The notes beneath the pieces were generated by a model, which saw only the letters and a list, made by a program, of their open reading frames with translations, was not told the origin of the DNA and made no database searches. Shown piece by piece: positions 25,426 through 37,144 of a stretch of 64,000 nucleotides of DNA. Source of the DNA: Echeneis naucrates (Eukaryota > Chordata > Actinopteri > Carangiformes > Echeneidae); contig NC_042531.1 of assembly GCF_900963305.1 (NCBI RefSeq), forward strand, positions 1,797,872 through 1,861,871, in the 5' to 3' direction. The translations under genes and the position numbers were made by a program. The first letter of the stretch is position 1. Every line of letters starts with the position of its first letter.

Positions 25426-26178
25426 ATGGGGAAGGTAAAGAAAATTAAATCTTATGGTTCTGCCTGCACAGTTGTTGTACTGCAGCTTTGCATTAAAAAC
25501 AGTGTGTGTGTGTGTGTCTGTGCGTAACGTTCGCTTTGGCAGATCATATTTTACGAGGACAGGAACTTCCAGGGGCGCTCTCACGAGTGCAGCAGCGACT
25601 GCGCCGACCTTCACTCCTACTTCAACCGGTGTAACTCCATCAGGGTGGAGAGCGGCTGCTTCATGGTCTACGAGAGGCCAAACTACATGGGCAACCAGTA
25701 CTACCTGAGGAGGGGCGAGTACGCGGACAACCAGCGCCTGATCGGCATCAACGACTGCGTCAGATCGTGTCGTATGATCCCTCAGGTAGGCCGGAGAGAC
25801 CTGCTCTGTCTGGAGGTTTACTGTGACAACGTTCACTTCTAGATCTTGAAAGTATCCGTGTGAACGTTTTGGGCCTCAGAGATGGTTTGTTTCCCATCAC
25901 AGCACCGAGGGGCCTTCAGGATGAGGCTGTACGAACGCTTCGACATGTCCGGCCAGATGCACGAGCTGGTGGACGACTGTCCAAACGTCCAGGACCAGCT
26001 CAGCATGTCCGACTTCAACTCCTGCAACGTGATGGACGGCCACTGGCTGCTGTACGATCAGCCCAACTACAAAGGCAGGGTGTACTACCTGAGGCCCGGG
26101 GAGTACCGGAGGTACAGCGACTGGGGAGGCGTCAGCCCGAGAGTGGGCTCCCTCCGGAGAATCACCGACTTCAACTGA
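25426..26178 (+). CDS. Gamma-M crystallin Cg4
   Basis: Lens crystallin, 175 aa. Exons 25426-25434 (MGK), 25543-25785 and 25903-26178. First domain [20 protein letters not shown] and [19 protein letters not shown]; second domain [20 protein letters not shown] and [20 protein letters not shown], ending RRITDFN. Two Trp, both in the second domain. An in-frame ATG lies 12 nt upstream (25414), giving MPAAMGK if used; 25426 is preferred because MGK is the family start. The extra C-terminal Asn is unusual. Polyadenylation signal at 26231-26236. Intron 1 contains a short GT repeat. Confidence 0.95.
25502..25517. repeat. GT dinucleotide repeat
   Basis: Short GT run in intron 1 of Cg4. Confidence 0.85.
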
Positions 26179-26303
26179 AGCCCAGCATCGTTCAGATTCC
26201 TTTTCCCCGACTTTGACTGTTCTGTTCCCCAATAAACAATAACTGCTCCATAAAACACGAGTGTTTTCATCTGTTTGACATCAAATACTAGATACTACAA
26301 TTA

Positions 26304-26338
26304 AGATCTGACCAGATCTAGATGATCTGGTCAGATCT
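26304..26338. repeat. Perfect 15-bp inverted repeat (hairpin)
   Basis: Arms AGATCTGACCAGATC (26304-26318) and GATCTGGTCAGATCT (26324-26338) flank a 5-nt loop TAGAT. It lies about 70 bp beyond the Cg4 polyadenylation signal, outside any gene. Confidence 0.9.
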
Positions 26339-27486
26339 GGGCTAAAGAGTCCAAATCTCATCCAAATCTCATCCATGCTACGACCAGCGCCCCTGCTTGA
26401 TGATCTGGTTTCTATGGCAACAGATTTATCAATTGGATCAGTGTTGAAAGTGAAAAGCTCATAAAAAGAGTGGCGAGACATGAAGAGCTGAGCTGAACAC
26501 AGATTCTGGACCAAACAGAGAATAAGATCAGGATGGTTCCAGCAAATAATAAACAAACACAAATAAAACATTCAGAAAGTATAATTGGACTGACACTGAT
26601 CAGAACTGAAGCGGACATTTGTAGTTACCAAACCTCAATATATCCTGAAATGAATGAATGTTTTTGTGACATAAAATGATCTTTTTACACGATAAAGAAA
26701 AACGTTCGATGAGTTTTCTAGATATTACCACCAAAACTAACACATTCTATTAAATATAGATATGAAACATCAATAACATCATAAAACAAATGTACATTTT
26801 GACAGTTGTACAGACACATATCGTCTGAGATGAAAACTGCTGCTGCCACATCAGAAATCATCAAGCTGAGGTGTTGCTTGGAACATTTACAATCACACCC
26901 ATGAAAACACTCTCCAAGACAGATTTATATGCATAAATAAACATTTAAAATTATACCTGGACCCACTATTGGGACATCGTGCTCGTGTATTTTTTTGTAA
27001 AAGGAAATGCATTAAAAATACATGAAGGGAAATGTCGTCCAGACTGAACAAAGCTGCACCTGAAGTGAGCAAACGATTATAAAAGTTGACGTACAGAGGT
27101 AACACACATCAGAACGACAAACCCCAATAAAATCCTCCGGTCCAGCGTGGCGCCCGCGCACAAAGTTCCCACTTCCTGATTTGCATACAGGTGTGGTTGC
27201 TCAGGTAGCGCGGCAGGCAAAGAGAATGGCTTCCTGCTCTGTTACGCAACATATTTAATGCGAAAGGGCTGTTCCATATTGTTCTGCAGCCATTGTCCGC
27301 TGGATGTGTGGATACCATACTAGTCCTTTCCTTTGTCCACGCATGTCAAAACACCAAACCAGTTAATGATTTATCCTCTTTTTGTTTGTTTTTTTCAAAT
27401 ACAAATCCATATTTCTCACCCCAATGTTGTGCGACAACAAAAAGGTAAACATGTGCCAGTAGCCTTCAGTTCTAACTCTGGGAGGA
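26339..27486. other. Intergenic, Cg4 to Cg5
   Basis: After the hairpin there is a short direct repeat (CCAAATCTCAT twice, about 26350-26372), then AT-rich unique sequence. No gene seen. Confidence 0.5.
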
Positions 27487-27528
27487 TTTGAATAACAAAG
27501 CTTTGTTTGTGGAGTGGTGGTATAAAAA
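27487..27528 (+). promoter_or_regulatory. Cg5 promoter: Sox-like palindrome plus TATA
   Basis: TTTGAATAACAA at 27487-27498 overlaps a perfect 14-bp palindrome AACAAAGCTTTGTT (27494-27507), two inverted Sox-type AACAAAG sites. TATAAAAAG starts at 27521, 44 bp before the ATG. Confidence 0.7.
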
Positions 27529-27564
27529 GCCCTGAAAACATGGGGAATCTCTCCAACGGAGACC

Positions 27565-28265
27565 ATGGGCAAGGTAAGTGCTGTTCCTCCTCTGCCGGCC
27601 TGCCGTCGCCTTGTTTTCTACCCAGGACGGCTCATTGCGCTCCCTTCCCTCCTTCCCAGATTATCTTTTACGAGGACAAGAACTTCCAGGGTCGGAGCTA
27701 TGAGTGCAGCAACGACTGCACAGACCTTCACTCGTACTTCAGCCGATGTAACTCCATCAGGGTGGAGAGCGGCTGCTTCATGATCTACGAGCGACCCAAC
27801 TTCATGGGCCACCAGTACTTCATGAGGAGGGGCGAGTACGCAGACTACCAGAGGTGGATGGGCTTCAGCAGCTGCATCCGCTCCTGCCGGATGATTCCGG
27901 TGGTAAGTGTCCGCCGAAAGCTCTCAGCGAGCCAGCCTTTGACCGTTTGTCCGGTGACCGAGCTGTTTCTTTCTGCCCTTTGGGCCCCGCAGTATCGAGG
28001 CTCCTACAGATTGCGTATCTACGAGAAACCCGACTTCAGCGGCCACATGATGGAGTTCATGGATGACTGTCCCTGTGTGTCTGACCGTTTCCATCACCGC
28101 CATGTCTACTCCTGTAATGTTATGAACGGCTACTGGATCTTCTACGAGTACCCCAACTACCGAGGCCGACAGTACTTCCTCAGGCCGGGGGAGTACAGGA
28201 GGTACCGCGACTGGTGCGCCACCTGCGCCATCGTCGGCTCCTTCAGGAGGGTCACCGAATTTTAG
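27565..28265 (+). CDS. Gamma-M crystallin Cg5 (M5-like)
   Basis: Lens crystallin, 174 aa. Exons 27565-27573 (MGK), 27660-27902 and 27993-28265. First domain: [40 protein letters not shown] and [13 protein letters not shown]; second: [52 protein letters not shown], ending RRVTEF. Three Trp. It resembles zebrafish crygm5 from memory. Intron 2 is 90 nt, a multiple of three without a stop, so its retention would add 30 residues between the domains. The compact introns (86 and 90 nt) are the shortest pair in the cluster. Extra cysteines (CPCV, DWCATC) stand out. Confidence 0.95.
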
Positions 28266-29721
28266 CCATCAAGCGAAACCTTGCTGTAAATATCAAACAC
28301 TTTGTTTATTAAAGATGTTGAATTTTTAACCCCTGTTGTGAAGGTGTTTTCATTGAATTCGTGTGTAGCGTTAAAAAGGGCTGCCAACACTTTGACTGTG
28401 TGCTTTGTTGTACTTTATCTGTAAAAAGTGTGAACAAGAAGGTACGAAGAGATCTTTTTAAAAAAACGAATTTCTTTCTCTTTCATTTAAAACATTAACT
28501 GTTCTGTAGTTGAGCCAAACTAAATAAACTACCCTTCAGCTGGGCAACACCTTTTCCTTTGTGATATTTGTTTCCACTCATTGATATCTAAAATATAAAT
28601 CTTATATTCTTTATATTAGGAATTAACGGCCTTCATGACGACATTGTGTCTAATTAATAATAACAAAGATGGATATGAAGGAGGTTTAACATTAATCTGA
28701 GTGTGTTCATTGTTTTAATGAGTCACTGCTGGATGAGGAGAAAACAGTGAAACTGTTTTTCTACATTTGGAGGAAGTTAAATATTCTGCTGTCCTCAATT
28801 CAATCGTAATTAAACACGTATAATAATCATTAGAAGGAACTTATATAATATATTCAGTTGATAACAGCAATAAATGAGATTTATATGTCTCATCAAGTCC
28901 CAACCAGCTGCTAAAGAGAAGGAGACCTAAAGGGTGATGGAGACGCCATTTCAAAGGTTTCAAAGGTTGAAATTACACATAAAAAAGTCACTGGATGTGC
29001 AGCTGGTGTTCTTTTTAACTGTAACTGAATGAAACAACATTATGCCATATGTAGTAAATTGTCTCCACGTCTTTAAACCGAGTTTTCACCATTTTATTTG
29101 TTGACGATCACAGAATGTTTTTAATTCACTTTTTTATGAGTGATGTATTAAAACAAAAACCAGCTCGACTCCACCGCATCCTAAAAACCTGAAAGCTGAA
29201 CATGAACTCGGCCTATGAGTATATTTTTAGAATGAGAAAACCAAACTTCATTCTTCTCTAATGATGTGGTCCAGTTTTCGCTTCATTGAAAAAAACGCTG
29301 TAGCAAAGACAATAAATCTCACATCATGAAGATTTCACTTGTTGCGTTTGTTTTTCATAAACTTCACTGCAGCTAAATAAAATTCTCTTTATATTCAGGT
29401 GAATGCTTCTTAATTCTGTTTTTCCATCAGACGTGGAGGAATTGATATCAGCGGACTGAGCTGCTGTTGTGGAGATACAGAAGCACAAAGTCAGTGTATT
29501 TAATTCTTTCGACCGGCTGGATGTTTGCAGAGGTTCTGGGTCTGTCGGGGGTCTGACTCAGATTCTGGTCACACCATATGTGGAGAAGCTTCTGACTGCG
29601 AATGGAGCGCACACACAAAGCTTATGCTTATAATAGACAATGCACACGACTGCTGCCAGAAATGTATGGATGGAAAAGCATTGTTACGCATTTATGGGCC
29701 CCCGTTCAGCAGAAGTTATAC
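28266..29721. other. Intergenic, Cg5 to Cg6
   Basis: AT-rich sequence with scattered ATTAAA and AATAAA motifs. No coding exon or recognised element. Confidence 0.5.
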
Positions 29722-29789
29722 TGCTAATTCATCAGCTTTGCAGATTTGAATAACAACACATCATGGGCCCCGGGTCGGTGTATAAAAAG
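29722..29789 (+). promoter_or_regulatory. Cg6 promoter: Maf-like, Sox-like and TATA boxes
   Basis: TGCTAATTCATCAGC (29722-29736), TTTGAATAACAA (29745-29756) and TATAAAAAG (29781-29789). The first two also occur, one base changed in the first, in the same order upstream of Cg15 on the other strand. Confidence 0.7.
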
Positions 29790-29855
29790 GCCCTGGAGTC
29801 GTGCAGTTGGCAGAGCAAGTTGAACCATCCACTGGGAACAACCTAAACCGCAAAC

Positions 29856-30564
29856 ATGGGCAAGGTAAAGGGACATTTCCAAATATTGCCAACTTCGAAC
29901 TAACAACAGGCTGCAGTTTTTTTATGTGACATGAACACTGTTGTCTCCTCAGATCGTTTTCTACGAGGACAGGAACTTCCAGGGTCGCTCCTATGAGTGC
30001 ATGAGCGACTGCTCCGACATGTCCTCCTACCTGAGCAGGTGTCAGTCCTGCCGGGTGGAGAGCGGCTGCTTCATGGTCTACGAGCGGCCCAACTTCATGG
30101 GAAACCAGTTCTTCATGAGGAGGGGCGAGTACCACGACATGCAGCGCATGATGAGCATGGGAATGATGTTCGACAACATCAGGTCCTGCAGAATGATTCC
30201 CTACGTAAGACACCTCGTCCACACAGTCCTTTCATTTCTACACACTCCGTTATCAACGTAATTAAACCTTCCCTGTATCGAATTACAGCACAGAGGCCAG
30301 TTCAGGATGAGGATCTACGAGAGGGAGAACTTTGGAGGTCAGATGTACGAGCTGATGGACGACTGCGACAACATCATGGACCGTTACCGCATGTCCGACT
30401 GCATGTCCTGCAACGTGATGGACGGACACTGGCTGATGTACGAGCAGCCCCACTACAGAGGCAGGATGATGTACCTGAGGCCCGGAGAGTACAGGAACTT
30501 CATGAACATGGGCATGAGCGGCATGAGGTTCATGAGCATGAGGCGCATCATGGACATGTGCTAG
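29856..30564 (+). CDS. Gamma-M crystallin Cg6 (M2-like, Met-rich)
   Basis: Lens crystallin, 178 aa, about 31 Met and one Trp (HWLMYEQ). Exons 29856-29864 (MGK), 29953-30204 and 30289-30564. Exon 2 is 252 nt, three codons longer than usual; the extra residues fall in the Met-rich stretch [17 protein letters not shown]. Second domain: [53 protein letters not shown], ending IMDMC. It is the only gene of the Met-rich group on the plus strand and closely matches the exon 3 of the minus-strand genes, forming a convergent inverted pair with Cg7. Polyadenylation signal at 30584-30589. Confidence 0.96.
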
Positions 30565-30599
30565 GCTTCTGCATTTGACGTGAAATAAATAAAAATGAC

Positions 30600-32474
30600 T
30601 TGTGAATCATACAAAAGCTTGTCAAATGATTCCTTTCTCTTGTTGGCTTGTCCTTCAGGGTAAAAACAAATAAAACAAATGTTAATGTTATTAATGTTAT
30701 TAATATTGCCTGTTTAAGTTGGAAGTCTGACTTTCAGGAAATTGAGGATAAAAATGTCAAAAATGAGGAAACGTCACTGTGAACAGATCCTTTACACAAA
30801 GTTTTGAGTTTATTATAAATATGTGCAGAAAGTTGTTTTTGTGGTGATTATTAAATCCTGAGGAACCGGCCCGAGTCGGACTAGATCAAGTCGGGCTTGT
30901 TTTTCTGGATTATTTCTCCTGGTGGCCACTTCAGGTACTGACATATAATTACCCCCCCAAAAAATGCAAAAATGCAGCAGTTGTACAAAATGAATTAAAA
31001 TCCAGTTCCCAGTGCTTAGAAAGGGAATTTTTATTTTTGTGATGTCAGGAAACAAAAAGAGGACCAGCGAGAGAGGACCATCAGACTCCGAACAACAACC
31101 ACACTTCTTCGCCTCTAAGGCACATGTGACCAAACCAACCAATCACAGGCTAGACTGAAGCAGCTCTAATACTGTTTTAACCTGCTCAGGCTGCTGGTGT
31201 CACCATTTTAACCTGTAAATATGTAAATCATAAAGCACAGATACACAAACAATCAACTGTGTCAACCTTGTAAATCATCCCGTGAACCAACTGGAATATA
31301 TAACATAACTTCACTTTTAAGCCTTACAAATTAAACTGTTGTCGAGGTGGAAACAGGAAACAGGAGTTTTTTATGTCTTTTGATCATTTTGAATATTTAG
31401 TGTACATTTTTTCTGAGCACATTTTTATTATTATTTTTATCACAGCCGGTCACTGATGGGCCTAAAGAGCAGGTTCAGGTTTGGATCAGTTTCTAACAGA
31501 TCTGTTATTAATCTGCAGAAACAAACATCACCTTCTCTACTGGAGACCATCAAAACTTTATTTTCCAGCTTGTTGGAAAAGCAGAGCTGCTGTTTTATTT
31601 AGTAAACTGGAGGACAAAAGGCCGCTCTGCACACAAACGGCTGTGTCCTTCTCTTTGTGTGTCACAATGTGAATCTGATGACTCTTTCTTGCCGTCGGTT
31701 GTTTACGACAGTCAGCCTTTTTGAAAAGCTGCTATGACCACAACAGCATGTAACATGTATGATTTTGCTAATTAACATAAGATGTGCATGAAAACAAAAA
31801 AATCATTCATCTTCACTGCGATCAGCATCAGCAACATTTCATAATATAACTGTTGTGTGTTTATTTATTGTTGTGTGCTTTTCCAATTGGTTTGTAAACC
31901 TGTGAGCCCGCTCAAAGACCAATTTCCATCATTTTTAGCAATTGGACAATAACGTTTTTCAGATTCAGATTCTTTTGCTAAAAATTCTGTTTGGTTCTTG
32001 AATTATTATTTACTTTGAAAAAAATATTTTCATTCACTCGTGTGAAGACTTCTACACTTCTAATTGTTTGCATAAAAGACGCCTCATCTCCATCTGAGGC
32101 ACCTTGTGCCAATCGGACAGAGATCATCAATATAAAAACACTCACCTGTCAGCTGTAGCTACTGTTAGAACGGAGATGTGGCCGTTCCATAAATATAAAA
32201 CATGTATTTAACCCTGAATAAAGGAAAGGACAAGTAACTGCGAACCATAAATTGGAAGTAAACACAAATCTTAATTGTATCATTCGTGTCTTTGTCTCAA
32301 TACCCTTCTCCTGCCAGAGAGATAAATAAAATAGTTGTTTCAATTTTAAAACAGATTCCCAAAATTGGGAACCCGAAACCTAAATCTAACCCTGCTGTGT
32401 GTCCGACCTGTTCAAATAAATGACAGAGAATTTCTTTTAAAGAAAATCACTGGATTTTATTTCAAATCTTTGCT
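30600..32474. other. Intergenic between convergent Cg6 and Cg7
   Basis: About 1.9 kb separating the tails of two inverted Met-rich genes. AT-rich; no coding exon or recognised repeat was seen. Confidence 0.5.
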
Positions 32475-33197
32475 TTAGTAGCAGGAATCCATGATGCGCC
32501 TCATGCTCATGAACCTCATGCCGCTCATGCCCATGTTCATGAAGTTCCTGTACTCTCCGGGCCTCAGGTACATCATCCTGCCTCTGTAGTGGGGCTGCTC
32601 GTACATCAGCCAGTGTCCGTCCATCACGTTGCAGGACTGGCAGTCGGACATGCGGTAACGGTCCATCATGTTGTCGCAGTCGTCCATCAGCTCGTGGCTC
32701 TGACCTCCAAAGTTCTCCCTCTCGTAGATCTTCATCCTGAACTGGCCTCTGTGCTGTAGGTCAAAGGAGTCACAGTTAGTCGCACTGCTCCTCAAACACA
32801 ATGCACATTTCAAGAGTTTCTGAGAGTTTTTCATTAGAGCTGCATTACCATGGGGATCATGCGGCAGGACCTGATGCAGTCGCTCATGCCCATGCGCTGG
32901 TAGTCGGAGTACTCGCCCCTCCTCACGAAGTACTGGTTTCCCATGTAGTTAGTGCGGTCGTAGACCATGAAGCAGCCGCTCTCCACCCGGCAGGAGTGAC
33001 ACCTGCTCAGGTAGGAGGACATGTCAGCGCAGTCGCTGCTGGTCTCATAGGAACGTCCCTGGAAGTTCCTGTCCTCGTAGAAGATGATCTGAGGAGGGAA
33101 AACATTTCAAAGAATTCATGCTGTCAGCTCAGATAGAGTAAAATAAACAGATGTGGATAAAAGGAGCAGAGAGTGTGTGCACCTTGCCCATGGTCAT
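32475..33197 (-). CDS. Gamma-M crystallin Cg7 (M2-like, Met-rich)
   Basis: Lens crystallin, 177 aa if the first ATG is used (MTMGK). Exons in order 33183-33197, 32849-33088 and 32475-32753. Exon 2 is one codon short (240 nt), missing a residue in QRMGMSDC. Two substitutions set it apart in otherwise invariant positions: [16 protein letters not shown] where neighbours read [16 protein letters not shown]. Second domain ends RRIMDSCY as in Cg10 and Cg13. Open reading frame and splice sites are intact, so there is no direct sign of loss of function. Confidence 0.95.
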
Positions 33198-33255
33198 GGT
33201 TAGAGCTGTTCTGGCCTTAAGCGACTGCACGCTCTTCTCCGCGGCCCCCCTGCTG

Positions 33256-33319
33256 CTTTTATACCTGACCTCCCACCCAAAGGACCCATGACCCCATTGT
33301 GCAAAGTCCTGACAGGGCA
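33256..33319 (-). promoter_or_regulatory. Cg7 promoter
   Basis: On the minus strand: TATAAAAG (33256-33263), ACAATGG Sox-like site (33294-33300), and a weak Maf-like box at 33309-33319, in the order shared by Cg7-Cg14. Confidence 0.65.
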
Positions 33320-34895
33320 ACATGTCGCTGAGGCCCCCGGTGGAGGGTTCAATGCAAAGTGACCTTCCACACATCGTGATTTGCGGTGGTTGCAGGTTGA
33401 GCCCCCCCTTTGTGTTGCCTTTAGCTGCTGAACAACACGGAATAGTGTTTTCCACAAGCGCACCTTTCTCTGAAGGCCCAGAGGATGTTTCATTTACTCC
33501 ACTTTTTTAATCAGGAACGTTTTCTTTGATAGAACTAAAGATGTTCATTAAGCACGTGAACAAATAATACAATAATCACAATTAAACAGGCCATAAAACC
33601 TTTTTATGGTAGACTTTATATTAGAATTGTCAGTCAAAGAAAATAATATTTCATAATACATTTTCTTATTTTAAAAAGGACTTTATGATGTTTTCATAGT
33701 TTTAATCCACATTGTTGAATGATATGAATATCAGTCTGAAACACAAACTTCAATCAAACTTAATTCATGTTGTTGGCGCATAAAGACAGTTAGAAAATAA
33801 ATAGTGTATGAATGTAAAACATGAAGGTTTTTATAGATGCGTTAATGTGACCTGATTCATCTCATTTAACAGAAAATAAAACACAAACAAAACTCTTCAT
33901 CAAGTTTAATCTTCCAAATCTGGCTTTTATTAAACTCACGTTTTTCTCATTTGGCAGATACGTTAACATTTTTCTAAATGATCTGAATAAGAAGTGCAAC
34001 AAAAACTGATGAAACTTGAACTAAATATCTTAATTTCTCTTTCTGGTACCCGGACCAGGTCAGGCAGGTGTGATCTGGAGGATTCGGCTCTCGCTGTCGT
34101 ATATAAAATGTCTGTATTTAATGTGAACATGAACTTAGTTTTTAGGGCCTTAATGTGAGTCCAAAGGTCCCTAAAATACTGCTAACAACACAACTGTCAG
34201 TCAGTCATAGGACGTATAGGATGCTGTGTCCATGAATGAGTGCGCTCCAGCCAAACGGGGAAACTTCATTTATTAACAAAAAATCTCTCTGCTTAGTTTT
34301 TTCTGCTGAAGTTCAGAGCTACACTGAATATTGATGGATTAATGACTTCATCATTATAAACACAGTTTAATGTAAACTGAAGTGTTTTCATGTTTATATC
34401 CAGCTGTTTTTATACATGAACATGACATCTAACGTCCAAAAAGTTTTCTAAATGTATTTATCATCATTATTTGAATTATGAATAATTATGAAAGGATTTT
34501 TTTTCCCAGGGCCACCTGATGGATCCATGTTTTTATGTATAGAGTTAGAAAACAGCCTGTTTTACCTTCATGTTGTGATGTTTTGGACGTAAAACGTCTC
34601 ACTCGGTCACTTGATGTAAACATTGAAATGTTTTTACATAAGAATCAATTTTTATGTTTTCTTCTCTATATGCCGCTTGACATGCTCATGCTACAATGTA
34701 GCATCGAATACAAATGAAAACAAAAGCTTAAAAAATAATGTAGATTATTTGCATTTGGTTGGATTAGCCACCAAAAATGGCCTTTTTCCACCTTTTTTGT
34801 GTTTTCACACAGAAGGACAGAATCCAAACACAACAGTACCACCATGTTTTGTTGATGATGGAAAATGTTTTATTTCCTGTAAAAACAGATTACAG
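33320..34895. other. Intergenic, Cg7 to Cg8
   Basis: AT-rich; no coding exon or recognised element was seen. Confidence 0.5.
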
Positions 34896-35595
34896 CTAGC
34901 AGGAGTCGGTGATGCGTCTGATGGATTTGAATCTCATCCCATCGTACCCCATGTCCCTGAAGCTGCGGTACTCTCCGGGCCTCAGGTACATCATCCTGCC
35001 TCTGTAGTGGGGCTGCTCGTACATCAGCCAGTGTCCGTCCATCACGTTGCAGGACTGGCAGTCGGACATGCGGTAACGGTCCATGATGTTGTCGCAGTCG
35101 TCCATCAGCTCGTACATCTGACCTCCAAAGTTCTCCATCTCATAGAGCCTGATTCTGTAGGAGCCTTTGTGCTGCGGCGAGACAGTAAAGAACACAGATT
35201 AGTCACCTTTGTTTTCTGTTGGAGGTTTTCCCGCTCTCTGGGCGTCCTACCATGGGGATCATACGGCAGGACCTGATGCAGTCACCGAATCCCATCATGC
35301 GCTGGTAGTCGGAGTAGTCGCCCCTCCTCATGAAGTACTGGTTTCCCATGTAGTTGGGGCGGTCGTAGACCATGAAGCAGCCGCTCTCCACCCGGCAGGA
35401 GTGACACCTGCTCAGGTGGGACGACATGTCGGCGCAGTCACTGCTGGTCTCATAGGACCGTCCCTGGAAGTTCCTGTCCTCGTAGAAGATGATCTGCATC
35501 ACGGCGGAATGATGAGATGGTTAATAACGAAATCCATCATGGTGGATCCGCTCAGACACGAGAGGAAGAATCACAGAACTTACCTTTCCGTGCAT
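34896..35595 (-). CDS. Gamma-M crystallin Cg8
   Basis: Lens crystallin, 176 aa. Exons 35584-35595 (MHGK), 35251-35493 and 34896-35171. First domain [20 protein letters not shown] and [18 protein letters not shown]; second [20 protein letters not shown] then the common [15 protein letters not shown] block, ending RRITDSC. Its last motif ([18 protein letters not shown]) has fewer Met than its neighbours. One Trp. His in the leader is unique to this gene in the cluster. Confidence 0.95.
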
Positions 35596-35646
35596 GGTGG
35601 CCGATACGATGGCTGATGCTATAGCAATCCTATCAGGATTGAAGCC

Positions 35647-35712
35647 TTTTTTATACGGAACGTGGCATCCAAACAATCAGTCGCACTATTGTATGGAAGC
35701 CACGAGTCAGCA
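35647..35712 (-). promoter_or_regulatory. Cg8 promoter
   Basis: On the minus strand: TATAAAAAA (35647-35655), ACAATAG (35686-35692) and TGCTGACTC (35704-35712). Confidence 0.65.
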
Positions 35713-37144
35713 GCATGACTGCGGCTCGCTCTGTGAGTAAATGCTGATGGGATACATCCTCTCACAGCCTCTATCATTCTAGATCAGATGGCTGCCCGTC
35801 ATCTTTTGGTCTCATTGAATATCATCAAGAGACTTTGTGGTTCAAAAAAAAGCACAAAAAGAGAAGAATTTTTATGAAGGTTGTGATACATTTATGATAT
35901 TTCTGATTTGTTTTGTTGTCTCTGCTGAAATCATCACCATCTGCACCGCGCTGTCAGCTGCTTTCATCATTACCATACTTTGCATTAACGCATGCTTGAT
36001 GTCCCGGAAAGATCACGATGTGATTCAACATCATTTATATTAGTGGAATAATTTGACTGACGCTGTCAGTGAAGGCAACACTACAACAACACACATATTT
36101 GAATGTGTTTGTGCATCTTATATTTTTATGATGTCTGTTCTTTCAGTATTTTTTAAACAAAAACAGACTTTAAATAAAATGGTTAATCGTCCCTTTGGGA
36201 ATCTGACACGACTCAGAGATGATGGCACGAATGTGATATATTTCTACGACATACAATAAGTGTTCTTCATGTTTATGAGCGCAGCTGTGACTAATAATTC
36301 ACTATAACAGGATTAAATTGAGCTCAATTCTAATTTGTGTCAACAAATATTTAGAATCTGCAAATGTAAACAAGCAGTTTAAGCTTTCCTCCATAATTAT
36401 AGAAGAAAATGTAGAAAATACAAACGATGTGAAATAGAAAAATGTTATTTAACGATCACGGAGCAAACAGCTTGAATTAAAGTGCAGCAGAAACAGAAAA
36501 ACACATTTCTGAAGGAGATATTTGACACCAGAGAAACTTTCTGCATGAGAGTGGGAGGATGAAGGAAGACATGGACTTTTGGACATGGACCTTTCTTTCA
36601 TGAACATGTAAACACCTGGACCTGGAGACAGACAGCTGGAGGCCTCTGGGAGGACTTTTGTTTTCACCAATGAATGCAGAAATTCTTCATCATTTCATTA
36701 ATATGATGAAAGAAATTCATTCATTGAACTCTCTTCTTTAAATGTCTTCTTTTTTGTTTATTCAGACAAACAAAAAGCCAAGAAACTTAATAAATAAATG
36801 AAGTATAATGAAAATAAAAATGAAAATTGCCACATTTGATGCAGGTTTTTTTAACCAGTTGTGTGAAACATGTTACTTGTGTGTTTTCATTTCTTTTTCT
36901 TTCCTTTTGTATGCCGAGAGCTGCCACGCGTACACATCATGACAATAAGAAATTCTTTATTCTGTTGAGAACAACTCAGTGCTGACATCTGGAGTGAGCT
37001 GATCTTTTTATGTTTTTAAGTTTGTGATTTTAGAACTGGAATAAATGTCACAAGAAAATGACTTTGGATTTCACAAACATTAAAGAAAAAAGTCAGCAAG
37101 CTCTTTTGTTTTATCTTTTAGGATTTATTTAGAAACGAAAGCGT
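35713..37144. other. Intergenic, Cg8 to Cg9
   Basis: AT-rich; short open frames only. No gene recognised. Confidence 0.5.

Noticed and set aside
27507-27564. Upstream start giving one uninterrupted 252-aa frame through Cg5
   Set aside because: The start lies before the TATA box and the frame enters exon 2 only by reading through intron 1; normal splicing from the MGK codon fits the family.
35209-35616. Long antisense open frames opposite the Met-rich genes (for example 135 aa)
   Set aside because: They mirror the conserved codon pattern of the sense exons and cross splice sites; nothing indicates translation.
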